Under the pieces are notes generated by a model. That model was given only the letters and a program-made list of their open reading frames with translations, was not told the origin of the DNA and did not search any database. From UBA12481 sp942493265 (GTDB taxonomy: Bacteria > Bacteroidota > Bacteroidia > Bacteroidales > UBA12481): a DNA stretch of 64,000 bases. The position numbers were made by a program, and so were the translations under genes. The stretch lies in the NCBI GenBank assembly GCA_942493265.1, contig OW818688.1, positions 4,960,001 to 5,024,000 of the forward strand, read 5' to 3'. Shown here piece after piece: positions 31,697 to 40,262 of this stretch. Numbering within the stretch: the stretch's first letter is position 1; each line of letters opens with the position of its first letter.

Positions 31697-33745
31697 CTAT
31701 TTTATTAGTTCAATTTCCCGTTCGGCGGCACTACGCCCAGTAACGGTGCTCTTCATGTTGGTAAAAGCCTTGCCCAGGTTTTTATCGATACGCAGAATCC
31801 CATAATTATCAATGTCATATCCCTGCTGGCGGGCTGTTGCAGCTGCAATTCCGTATGATTTGGTCTGAATTTCATTACCCTGCTTGACAGCGGCAGTGGT
31901 TTCCTTTACTGCCCCAACCACCTTATCACCAGTCTCCCTGGTAACTTGGGTATTCTCCTTAACCGCGCCAACCACCTGTTGTCCCACATCCTGGGTAACG
32001 GCGGTATTTTCTTGAACTGCGCCAACCACACGATCACCAGACGCCTTTGTAACCGCAGTATTTTCCTTGACAGCACCTTCCACACTGCGGATGGCTGTTA
32101 CGGTTTCCACCATGATTGCCTCACGACGTTCGTCATCCAGTCTCTTGGCCCTCGACAACCGATTCATTTCCTCATTGTATTTCCCTATCTCACGGTTCTT
32201 GTATTCCTCCAGTTTGCGAAGCACATCCTGAGACTTAATCTGTATGTTCATCTCGATACCAGCGGTTTCGCGTTGAATCTTGTCCAGCAATGCGGAACTG
32301 ATGTTCCGAAACTCGCCGGCAATCCTGTTCATGTAATCGATTGCCTCCCTGTGGCCGCCCACTTCTGCCTTCATCTGGTCCATTTCATCCTCGAGGGTGA
32401 GTACATCATTCAGACTCTGATATGAGACATCGCCCACCTTTGTTTTAAGCTCCTTCCGGTATTCAAGTTCGAGTGTACGGGTTGCTGAAGTCTTCTTATC
32501 ACGTTCCACCTTATGCTCTTCCATAAGCTTATCATAGGCGGGAAGGAAAATCTCATCCAAGGATTTATGCACGGGTATGGGTTCCCGGTGTTCCTTCCCA
32601 CAGATGGGGCAATTCCACAGGCTCTTCTCTGGATTGAAGTAGCACCTGGTATTCCTCGAAAGATTAACGCCCTGATCCGAAGGTATTTCCTGAACCGAAT
32701 AATCCTTGTTGAGGAGTTCCGCCATGATATCCCGGTTGCAATCGGGGCAATAAAAGTTGAAACTGCTGAAGTGCGAAGTTTGGCCAAGAGCATAAAACTC
32801 CTTGCTCAAGACCTTATCCAGAGAATGGTTGCGGACATCGTTGATTTGGTCTATGGCCCTTGGAAAAGATTTCAGCCACTCTTCCAGCACATGATCTAGA
32901 CTTTCCCCGTTGTCACCGTCCATAAGGTCCTGAAGGATCGAACCACTCATAGTATCACCATTGCGAGCCACCAGGAAGGGCACCAGTGCGCTGTCGGGCA
33001 TAACCGAGAGAGCAACCTTGGCCTGCTGTTTTGCCCTGATAGCATCCCTCACATAGGCCAGGTAATCAAACAGTTCATTTTCATATCCCCGTAGGGGAAC
33101 CTGCTCACCATATTCGGATTCTTCGCTTGAATCATAGAACTTTGTAACCCCTTCGAGAATATCGGGTATATCAATGATTTCCTTGCGCTTCTCATCAAAC
33201 TGGTTCTTAAATCCCACCGGATCCTTGAGAACCGGAAAAGAGAAATTCAGATTATTTCTGAGATCATCGGAGTGCAGAATGAGTGATTTTCCGACCTGCG
33301 AAATCTGGAATTGCAGATTTACCAGACCGATCCTGTTGATGCGCAAGGGATTGGGTATCACATGTTCGATTGTTTCCGGAGGAGCCTGTTCTTCATAGGT
33401 GACTTCCTTTGGTACATTTACCAATTCTTCTACTTCGACTTTTAGAGTTTTTGTTCGGTTTTTCCGCAAATAAATACCAGCGACTGTTCCGATAATCGCA
33501 GTTACTATTGCAGCCGGCCAGTATATGAAGCAAAAGAAGATTGCGAAAGCCAGTGTTGCAATCAGCACATTGTTTCCCAGGTTAACGCTTGGGACTTTTT
33601 CATCACGAACCCTCATGACTCTCTCCTCCACCTCAATAGTCCTTGTTTTTGTGACCCAGTTTCCCGGTATGGTTTCTTGAATTGTTTTTGGCTTGGAATA
33701 GATTTCCGAAACAGTGATTAACAATTGTTCTTGAAGATTATCCAT
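31697..33745 (-). CDS. Membrane protein with zinc-ribbon, coiled coil and 18-residue repeats, first gene of the operon
   Basis: 682 aa. The N-terminus is basic, then residues ~55-90 contain two close membrane segments (VLIATLAFAIFFCFIYWPAA and VTAIIGTVAGIYL). A soluble region follows, with a zinc-ribbon of two CPxC pairs (CPDC and CPIC) near residues 335 and 375. A long coiled coil spans ~410-560. Next come four 18-residue repeats of the form VVGAVKENTAVT...GD, and a short basic tail. No named family is recognised. Such a layout suggests a membrane-anchored oligomer with a long cytosolic stalk. It heads a tightly packed three-gene unit that ends with the beta-helix protein. Confidence 0.68.
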   Translation of the reverse strand: MDNLQEQLLITVSEIYSKPKTIQETIPGNWVTKTRTIEVEERVMRVRDEKVPSVNLGNNVLIATLAFAIFFCFIYWPAAIVTAIIGTVAGIYLRKNRTKTLKVEVEELVNVPKEVTYEEQAPPETIEHVIPNPLRINRIGLVNLQFQISQVGKSLILHSDDLRNNLNFSFPVLKDPVGFKNQFDEKRKEIIDIPDILEGVTKFYDSSEESEYGEQVPLRGYENELFDYLAYVRDAIRAKQQAKVALSVMPDSALVPFLVARNGDTMSGSILQDLMDGDNGESLDHVLEEWLKSFPRAIDQINDVRNHSLDKVLSKEFYALGQTSHFSSFNFYCPDCNRDIMAELLNKDYSVQEIPSDQGVNLSRNTRCYFNPEKSLWNCPICGKEHREPIPVHKSLDEIFLPAYDKLMEEHKVERDKKTSATRTLELEYRKELKTKVGDVSYQSLNDVLTLEDEMDQMKAEVGGHREAIDYMNRIAGEFRNISSALLDKIQRETAGIEMNIQIKSQDVLRKLEEYKNREIGKYNEEMNRLSRAKRLDDERREAIMVETVTAIRSVEGAVKENTAVTKASGDRVVGAVQENTAVTQDVGQQVVGAVKENTQVTRETGDKVVGAVKETTAAVKQGNEIQTKSYGIAAATARQQGYDIDNYGILRIDKNLGKAFTNMKSTVTGRSAAEREIELIK
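31868..32083 (-). repeat. Four imperfect 54-bp tandem repeats inside the membrane-protein gene
   Basis: Encodes four 18-residue units with a VxGAVKExTxxV core. The units differ at several positions, so they are old duplications rather than recent slippage. Confidence 0.8.
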
Positions 33746-34206
33746 GGTGAATGGTTTTGATGTAATGTGTAAGGCTGTTAACCTAAAAACTTATAAAAAA
33801 AGAATAGTTTAGGTGTTAGTTTCTAAAGGTATATAAAATTCAGATCGATAGATATTGCCATCAATGACAAAAAAAACAGCTGGATTGTGGTTAACGCAAG
33901 TAACTCTATTCCCTTCCTTGTGGTTCCCAGTTAAGTTATTTCGCACCGACTATCTTTGAGTTTAATTTAATATGCTTTTGATAACATACTAGAATTAACA
34001 GAGCAGATCATTCTTATACCCTAACCCGATAAAGCGCTACGTATGATTCACTTCGGATTATTGTTATTTCGCAACATATTTTTCCTGAGACTGCACTTTG
34101 GATAAACAAAAGAATCCTGGAGATACCGAAGGATTTCAATCCTGCCCATGACCAGAAAGTTTGGCCCCGAGTTTTGCTAGACAAATTTCGAGGGTAAAAA
34201 TCGCAA
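33746..34206. other. Intergenic stretch, no gene seen
   Basis: About 460 bp upstream of the three-gene operon. It should contain that operon's promoter on the minus strand, but no clear consensus was found. Confidence 0.4.
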
Positions 34207-34429
34207 AAAACACCCCTTTTCCGGTGCAAAAACCGGTTGAAAACTTGTTTTTCTTAAGTCGCTAAATTTCAGCATTTTTGAGGGGAGAATCAAGCGTTCT
34301 TTTCCAGATGGTAACCGAACCCTCGTCCCATAAAATGGGCACGGCTAAAACGTGGGTCGCTTCAGGAAATTTTTTGCTAATTATTTGATATTCTGCGTGT
34401 TGCTGATCGGGTTCGATTCCCGCCAGGGT
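34207..34429 (-). repeat. Copy of the serine-recombinase 3' tail (also at 50284-50508)
   Basis: Closely similar to the end of the truncated recombinase gene near 50.3 kb, including a 30-bp identical stretch starting ACCGGTTGAAAACTTG. Read on the minus strand, both encode AGIE-(x)n-QHA ... AVPIL-DEGSVTIWKRT-DSPLK. The plus strand contains GGTTCGATTCCCGC, which looks like a tRNA T-arm. It is probably the end of an integrated element left behind after loss of the rest. Confidence 0.75.
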
Positions 34430-34541
34430 TGTCGGTAACCGCCAAACCAAATGACCGAGCCAGCCGGTTGCAGTCGCCCTCAATAAATGTGTCAAAGTTG
34501 TTATCAAGGCAAACATAATCGTTTGAAAATACCGGGTTCAT
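34430..34541 (-). pseudogene. dnaA fragment (start of the AAA+ domain)
   Basis: Minus-strand frame reading MNPVFSNDYV ... NNFDTFIEGDCNRLAR ... GLAVTDNPGG. This matches the start of DnaA domain III (NPxYtFdnFieGdcNrlArsaG-AVA-nPG) very well. It covers ~37 codons and stops exactly where the recombinase-tail repeat begins; nothing of the Walker motifs follows. It is a detached fragment, probably left by recombination at a dnaA-like target. Confidence 0.72.
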
Positions 34542-34746
34542 TTCTTTCTTTTTTATCAAAGAAACAGACTTGCTACGCCAAGAGGTGACGCTGTGATCGG
34601 TTTATAAGCGGTTCCCTCTGTAAAGGATCGAATCCCAATCTGTGAGCAGGGCTCACATTGAATTAAAAATCCGCTCCGCCTGGAAACTCCTTGATTATCG
34701 AAGCTCAGGTTTCGAGCCCTTCATCCACTAAAACCAAATCCATCAT

Positions 34747-36039
34747 TTAATTGTTTTTAATGCAGCGGACTGAGAGGCTGAAACTGCGCGAGAAGTTGTT
34801 TCTGCCCATACTGGCAATATGATAGGCCAAACCTCGTGACCAGGCATCCGCAGCCTGATACTCCGAAGATGTCCAGAAGCGGGCATAGCTGCCAAGATTT
34901 CCGAAGCCCCCACTGACGCCCATACCACCCGGTAGAGCAGTAAAACCACTAATATTGTTGCCCTTTGCACCCGAGCTCATCCAATGCATAGTTCCAGTTT
35001 CCTTCAGCTTCCCCCCAACCAATCCAGACTTTCTAAAACCATCGTCCCTGGCATCAAAATCGTTCATCCCAAAATGTTGCTCGATTATCATCCACTCATA
35101 ATCAGTTGGTAAATGCCAGCCATTTGGACATGCACTTTTTGCAGCCTCCCAATTGTACAAAACACCATACGTTTTATAATTGCCTATCGCTTTGGCGTCA
35201 CTAACGCTGGTGCCCTCGTAACCATATACATAATAACGCTTTGCCATGACCGAGTTGTCGCTGTAAGGACTTACCTCGGGAAGATAAGCCAGGTTCTCTG
35301 CCATCCAGGTCTGAGTGCCGATTTTAACAATGGAATAGTTCCTTCCATCCAGGTGATTACACGCAACAAATTCGACTTCGTAGTTTTTTGAAGCGGTAGG
35401 TGAATCAGTTATCAATGTTGTATAAACATCATATTTGCACCGGTAATGGATAACATCTCCAATTATATACCCTAATGTGGAACCGGTTTGCATACTCTTA
35501 GTTCCTTTGCTACTCCGTCCATTTTGATAACCAGATATTGCCCCTGCGTATTCAACCTTGTCGGCCCCGTCAACTGCATAATTGCAAACCAGTTTGTAAC
35601 TCTCAATCCCTTTTTCTGTTTCAATAATGACCGAATAAGTTCCCACCGCAGATACTGAAAGATCAAATCGGTTTTCACCTTGCTGAACGAATGCCATAGT
35701 TTGTGCTAAAACCTGCCCAGCGAGGTTCACAACCGTTACTTTAACCATTTGGGGCTTCTGAATTATTGCGGAAAATGTTGTTCTTCCGGAACACGGATTT
35801 GGATATACCATTCCGTTGTCATTTACCTCAGAAACAAACGGAATTCCATTATATGAATTGGTAAGGAATAAAGTTTCATTACCTGGGAAGGTCACGTTTT
35901 GATTTGTACTGAGATTAGTTGCAGTAATACTATCAATTGAATTTGTATTACCGGTTGCAGTAAAGGTAACGCTGAAATCCTGTGACATGCCATAAAGACA
36001 GAGAAGACAGAACAAGCTGGAAATAGAAATCTTTTTCAT
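34747..36039 (-). CDS. Secreted FISUMP-domain protein with an internal sorting-like domain
   Basis: 430 aa with a signal peptide (MKKISISSLFCLLCLYGMSQ). Residues ~75-153 look like a type IX sorting/Ig-like tail (YPNPCSG, VTVVNLAGQVL, GTYSVIIETEKG), but here it is near the N-terminus instead of at the end. Residues ~235-430 are a FISUMP domain (IGTQTWMAENLAY, CPNGWHLPTDYEW, ARFWTSSE, SVRCIKNN), common in Bacteroidota/Fibrobacteres surface proteins. The function is unknown, probably extracellular. No neighbour on the same strand is close enough to form an operon. Confidence 0.85.
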   Translation of the reverse strand: MKKISISSLFCLLCLYGMSQDFSVTFTATGNTNSIDSITATNLSTNQNVTFPGNETLFLTNSYNGIPFVSEVNDNGMVYPNPCSGRTTFSAIIQKPQMVKVTVVNLAGQVLAQTMAFVQQGENRFDLSVSAVGTYSVIIETEKGIESYKLVCNYAVDGADKVEYAGAISGYQNGRSSKGTKSMQTGSTLGYIIGDVIHYRCKYDVYTTLITDSPTASKNYEVEFVACNHLDGRNYSIVKIGTQTWMAENLAYLPEVSPYSDNSVMAKRYYVYGYEGTSVSDAKAIGNYKTYGVLYNWEAAKSACPNGWHLPTDYEWMIIEQHFGMNDFDARDDGFRKSGLVGGKLKETGTMHWMSSGAKGNNISGFTALPGGMGVSGGFGNLGSYARFWTSSEYQAADAWSRGLAYHIASMGRNNFSRSFSLSVRCIKNN

Positions 36040-36262
36040 ACAGGTAGTTGTTAGGGTTTCTCACCTTAAAAATACCGAATAACTATTCGATATGCAAGAT
36101 TAATAAACGATTATGTGCTGGAACAAACTGACAGGTTTTGAAAGCACATATTCAATGATATTTGGAAGCCGGCTCCGAATGGAATTGAAAATCCATTCCG
36201 GAGCAATGAAAACAAAATATATCTTTGACCTGAAATGCATCAGGAATCCCGCAGTTGCGGGT

Positions 36263-36288
36263 ACCAACCGAGCGGCACGCCACGGTGG
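36263..36288. repeat. Left arm of an imperfect ~65-bp inverted repeat
   Basis: The inner 26 bp (ACCAACCGAGCGGCACGCCA plus CGGTGG) is a perfect inverted match to 36901-36926. Similarity continues outward to ~36222 through a small hairpin (CCCGCAGTTGCGGG here, CCCCAGTTGGGG in the partner) and TGAAATGCAT. The hairpin bases differ between copies but pairing is kept. Confidence 0.85.
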
Positions 36289-36292
36289 TGGT

Positions 36293-36529
36293 TTATTCAC
36301 TTTTCCGGAGACTGCTGAAGGAGAAACCGGTATAAACGAAAAGTTCTTCGCCATGGTCATTGAATAGGTTCAGGCTTTCGTAAATATTTAAGATGCTCAG
36401 TCCACTCGATAAAATTGATGGGTAAAAGAACTGGCCGGAAGGGGTCAGATTAAACATTTCATTATGAGAGATGTCAACCACCCAGGAGTCGAGGTCTCCG
36501 CCAATCAGGGATATTTTTCTGACAATCAT
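36293..36529 (-). CDS. Small hypothetical protein, second gene of the inverted-repeat cassette
   Basis: 78 aa from ATG 36529, chosen because AAAGAGG lies just upstream and the start is 7 bp after the preceding stop. The sequence (MIVRKISLIGGDLDSWVVDI) has alternating strands and no signal or membrane segment. No family recognised. The stop lies beside the left inverted-repeat arm, so the pair fills the space between the arms. Confidence 0.55.
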   Translation of the reverse strand: MIVRKISLIGGDLDSWVVDISHNEMFNLTPSGQFFYPSILSSGLSILNIYESLNLFNDHGEELFVYTGFSFSSLRKSE

Positions 36530-36536
36530 TACCTCT

Positions 36537-36860
36537 TTAATTAAGTTCAACCCTTGTTGTAATTTCCAATACAACCTTCTTCCCGACTAACTTTAAAGGT
36601 TTCGCGATGCTCATGAAGTAGTCATGAATGAAAGAGGTACAATCCAGGTCACGCGAAATGAATTCGAGGTAAATGTGAGCCAGGTAATCCCCGCGCCGTC
36701 TCACCCAGAATGGTTTGCCCACTTCCCGGTTGATTCTGTCAACCAGTTCCTGATCGCTCCAACCTTTCATTACCTCTCTGTATCCATACTCGTTTTCATC
36801 CGGTTTATTCAGGTTCAGAATAATTACCACCAGATTCTCAATGTCTAAAATGGCTGTCAT
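36537..36860 (-). CDS. Small hypothetical protein, first gene of the inverted-repeat cassette
   Basis: 107 aa beginning MTAILDIENLVVIILNL. Soluble, mixed alpha/beta; no family recognised. It is the upstream partner of the 78-aa gene. A shorter sequence resembling its first ~12 codons, with LDIEN and a V-x-I-I pattern, occurs on the minus strand near 42.75 kb next to a tRNA fragment, suggesting this gene family is mobile or repeated. Confidence 0.58.
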   Translation of the reverse strand: MTAILDIENLVVIILNLNKPDENEYGYREVMKGWSDQELVDRINREVGKPFWVRRRGDYLAHIYLEFISRDLDCTSFIHDYFMSIAKPLKLVGKKVVLEITTRVELN

Positions 36861-36900
36861 GGTTACACTTTTTTAATCGTTTACGATCCGCATCATTTTA

Positions 36901-36926
36901 CCACCGTGGCGTGCCGCTCGGTTGGT
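36901..36926. repeat. Right arm of the ~65-bp inverted repeat
   Basis: Reverse complement of 36263-36288, with similarity extending outward to ~36966. Together the arms bracket ~750 bp carrying the two small genes. Confidence 0.85.
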
Positions 36927-37126
36927 TTCCCCAACTGGGGAATCGGGATGCATTTCAATTCAAAGGTATGTAAAGATTTTATATTTCCAAAGAAGGAAGA
37001 CGACTTCCTTTGACCGATAAGTTTCTCTCTCCCAATCATTTTCCTTATCGCAGGCTGGTGGATGTGCCACAAAAAACCGGAAGTCAAGTTAAGCTTGGCT
37101 GCAATAGGTAAAAACCCGGAGTGCAT

Positions 37127-38281
37127 GGGACAGTTTTATCCGTAAAAGATTTATTAAAAGCAGCGTTCTGCTACCCTACAAGCTGATAATCAACATGGTT
37201 ACATGTTCTTACAATATAAATGTGCAATTTGGCAACTATGTTGATCCTCAGCTTGTTGTCTGTTATTCATACAAAAAATCTCAGGTACATATTCTACTCA
37301 TACCATACTGTTTATTGCCGGTTCAGGACATCAAGTATGGCCTACCCATTGTTCTTGTGCAAAAAACTAATAGCATGATTGTAACATACTGATTACTTTA
37401 TTATTACAGCGAAGTAAAAACGCTTTTTTATACCCAAAATAACTTGGGAAAAACCTTGCAAAAAAGAATTTTTTTGTTTCAACTTAAAGGTATTTTTTAT
37501 CCATAAATCTTACCGAAAAACTTCATTTTAATCGAAATTTTTGCCCCCCCTTTGTTAACAAGCTGATTTCCAACTTATTTCCCTCATAAAAAATTGTACG
37601 CATTTTTGCAATATTGTATAACTATGTTATTATTCAGCTTGTTAGCGTCCATTTAGAGTGCCTTTCTATTCTTTTTCTTGGTTTGGAGTCTCACCGATCA
37701 ATGTTACAGAGCTTGCTTATTCGCACTACTTGATTCTTGGACTTTGGGTAGCTCATTTACGCAAGGATCAAATCTCACCTCCCGCATCATCAGCGTTTCA
37801 ATCCAGTAGGTCAAACTGCGATTTCCCGACTTTGTGGTGGCGGCATAAATCAATTGCATGTTTGAATAAACACCGGCTTCCTTTTCATGGGTAAATCCCC
37901 GTTATTCGATTTTGTCCAGCAGGGTTTGTGATAAAATTCCGTGAGCCTTGAAAAAGCCATAAATGGTCAATCTATTATTCAGAGCAAACTCGTATGCCTT
38001 TACCAAATCATTAATCTCCTTAAAAATCTGGTGTTTGTTTTCATCCATGGGTATTTATATTGTTCGTATATCAATTAGGTGGAAGCACCGGATCGCGACA
38101 AGACGGTCGCGAAAGTGTGTCAGGCAAGAAACATGGTATCTGGAGCAACCGGTTGGTTTTCCCATTTATAAATAATGGCCTTGGCCTCTTGGTAATGATA
38201 GAAAAGCACCGTAACTTTTCCAATGAACACCGATCAAGTCATTGATCACCAAACCCATTACATTCCTTAAAACTCTCTTCC
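37127..38281. other. Gene-poor stretch with two copies of a ~90-bp inverted-end repeat
   Basis: Two related segments (about 37168-37258 and 37556-37648) each start with ACAAGCTGAT and end with a TCAGCTTGTT-like inverted match, with AACTATGTT shared just before the right end. A 48-codon minus-strand frame at 37902-38048 (starting MDENKHQIFKEIN) continues in the same frame past its stop, suggesting a decayed gene of unknown family. Nothing else convincing is seen. Confidence 0.45.
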
Positions 38282-39277
38282 ATGAAACAAAGATGTCATA
38301 CGTGGATCGCTCTCCGGGCCATCGGGCTTTTGCAGGAGGATCCTTCCACAAAAACCCTGGCCCGGGTGCTGAGTCCCTGGGCCCGTCACTCTTCAATCGG
38401 GTGCTGGCTTCCTGATATGACGGGATTCAAAAAGGGCCATGGGATTATCGCCAATCACACCTTTAAAAATGCCCCGTATGCCGGACCAAACAAGTCCCGC
38501 TTTGTGTTGCTGAAGAAAAACCTATTGGAGGCGCTGGACCCCAACCTGGCCGTACATACCTTCCTGAGTTCCGATATGAACCTGGGACCCGATTGGTGGG
38601 CTCAGCCGTATAAGGCGATCCAGAAAGAAGGGCAGCATCTCCCGGACTGCCTGGCCTCCCTGTTTGACACCATTGCCGACATGTTACTCCTGGGGGATGT
38701 GGAGCTCGATGACCTGGTTCCGGGATCCACCGGGTATGGCCACTCGCTGGATGCTAAATGTGCGCTCACCAAAGAACAGGTGTCCACCTTCTTCTTCATG
38801 ATCTCCCACTACATTGCCGACAGCTTCATGCCTTGTCATGCCGACAAGCGTGCGCTGTCCGCCTTCGTCGAGCATGGAGTCCACCAAGGGTGGGAAGAGC
38901 ATTGGGATACGCTGGTGGGGAATTATTTCTCTAAGAGCAAGCTTTCCGACACTACGGACACTTCGGAGCAAATCCTGGAGCGGGCGAAGGAACCGGATGC
39001 CCTTCTGGGCCTCACCTTTCCCAATCCGCTCTCCTGGGCAGCACCAGGAACGGACATCTGGGATACGGCCATCTTCTGGTGCCGGGCTTCCTTTGCCGTT
39101 TCCTGCATCATTTTCCCGCCGGACCAATACCCGTACAGCAGCCCGAAGCAGCCCTCCTTCGAGGAGTGTTTTCCGGACCCCGCAAAGCTGGCCGAATACG
39201 ACCGGGTGGTGTTACAATCAGCCGTCTATGCGGTGGCGAGTACCTGGAAACACATTTGGTGCAAATTTAAAGCCTGA
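38282..39277 (+). CDS. S1/P1-nuclease or zinc-dependent phospholipase C-like protein, GC-rich
   Basis: 331 aa. The pattern RCHTWIALRAIG at the start, SHYIADSFMPCHAD in the middle and EHGVHQGWEEHWD after it is what the S1/P1 nuclease/phospholipase C all-helical zinc fold uses to bind three zinc ions (H...D...H and H-x(3)-W-E/D). Such enzymes cleave phosphodiester bonds in nucleic acids or phospholipids. No signal peptide is present, although most relatives are secreted. Codon use is far richer in G and C than in the neighbours, indicating recent transfer. It stands alone; the nearest gene is convergent. The choice between nuclease and lipase is not decided. Confidence 0.68.
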   Translation: MKQRCHTWIALRAIGLLQEDPSTKTLARVLSPWARHSSIGCWLPDMTGFKKGHGIIANHTFKNAPYAGPNKSRFVLLKKNLLEALDPNLAVHTFLSSDMNLGPDWWAQPYKAIQKEGQHLPDCLASLFDTIADMLLLGDVELDDLVPGSTGYGHSLDAKCALTKEQVSTFFFMISHYIADSFMPCHADKRALSAFVEHGVHQGWEEHWDTLVGNYFSKSKLSDTTDTSEQILERAKEPDALLGLTFPNPLSWAAPGTDIWDTAIFWCRASFAVSCIIFPPDQYPYSSPKQPSFEECFPDPAKLAEYDRVVLQSAVYAVASTWKHIWCKFKA

Positions 39278-39362
39278 GACACGAGGTCATCCCATCAGTG
39301 GTCCTACCGGGACCTCCTACGCAAGGTAAGGCTACACCCCCTATGAATAAATGCAAGCAACT

Positions 39363-40241
39363 CTACCTATATCCATGAATATCCCGGTGATATTTTAAGT
39401 TACTCCTATTAATCAAATGATTCGGTAGTGATATTAGCCTTCCTGATACTTCGCCAATCAATTCTAGATCGTCAGTGATTGAAAATGTTCCTTTATCAAA
39501 CATTACATGATGGTTCGGACACAAACATAAAATATTTGCAATACTATCATCTCCATCATGAGGTATGCCTAAAGGCTTAATATGAGCACCTTCGGCGTAA
39601 AATCCACCTTTAGTTTTGATTGCGATTCCGCAAACTTGACATTCGTAATTATAAAGCTTTTTAAGGGCTATGGCTATCTTTGTATCTCTTACGATACGTA
39701 AAACAGTACCTAATTTCCTTTTCTTATCCCTTACACCATGATCAAGTTCGATTTGCTCAGGAGTTTTCCGGGTTACGTTATCGCCCGAATATATCAATCG
39801 ATATCGACAAATTTTAAATCCACTCCTCCCAATCTCCTCCCAAGCTTCCATTACACTAAACAATCCTGCATAAAGGTAGCCACTACTGGGAGAGAAATCT
39901 GATTTGTGGGTATGGCCTCTGATAACTCGAACCGGCAAACCTTCGTCCATACTTTTAACTAATCCAGCATTTCCTTTATTATTCCAAGATTGATCGGCAA
40001 TTTGCTTGCCAGTACTTGGATCATTCCCCCCAGCACCTGTATATATGATTTCATCACCCAAATCCTGATCATCTTCATATCCCCCTGAGAGCACAATTGC
40101 GGAAGTTCCTTCAACTCCATTCCCATCAATACCAGCTCCCCAATTTCGATGAAAACTAGAAGGCATCATTTCTTTGCGGCCTTCAAACCACTGGCCTTCT
40201 TTAATACCAGAAATTTCTCCAAATATTATAGGTCTAGGCAT
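39363..40241 (-). CDS. SRA (YDG)-HNH endonuclease, modification-dependent restriction candidate
   Basis: 292 aa. Residues ~1-155 match an SRA/YDG domain, which in this family flips out modified cytosine: FGEISGIKEGQWFEGRKEM, GAGIDGNGVEGTSAIVLSGGYEDD, GNDPSTGKQIADQ and the GLPVRVIRGH segment. Residues ~195-260 form an HNH nuclease with a C201-C204 pair, EGAHIKP (His220), N236 and CPNHHVMFDKG. This architecture is typical of type IV, methyl-dependent restriction. The gene lies 21 bp downstream of a Nudix/DUF2075 ATPase gene on the same strand; the pair probably forms one defence operon. It appears intact. Confidence 0.88.
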   Translation of the reverse strand: MPRPIIFGEISGIKEGQWFEGRKEMMPSSFHRNWGAGIDGNGVEGTSAIVLSGGYEDDQDLGDEIIYTGAGGNDPSTGKQIADQSWNNKGNAGLVKSMDEGLPVRVIRGHTHKSDFSPSSGYLYAGLFSVMEAWEEIGRSGFKICRYRLIYSGDNVTRKTPEQIELDHGVRDKKRKLGTVLRIVRDTKIAIALKKLYNYECQVCGIAIKTKGGFYAEGAHIKPLGIPHDGDDSIANILCLCPNHHVMFDKGTFSITDDLELIGEVSGRLISLPNHLINRSNLKYHRDIHGYR

Positions 40242-40262
40242 TTTCTATATTTTTAAATAATT

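Noticed and set aside
34377..34429. Intact tRNA suggested by GGTTCGATTCCC
   Set aside because: Only a T-arm-like stretch is present; no acceptor, D-arm or anticodon arm could be fitted.
36893..37126. 77-aa minus-strand ORF with FELKCIPIPQLG
   Set aside because: Its C-terminal part is simply the inverted repeat arm; no independent support.
37168..37648. Integron attC sites
   Set aside because: The ends lack proper RYYYAAC/GTTRRRY core sites and no integrase of the IntI type is present.
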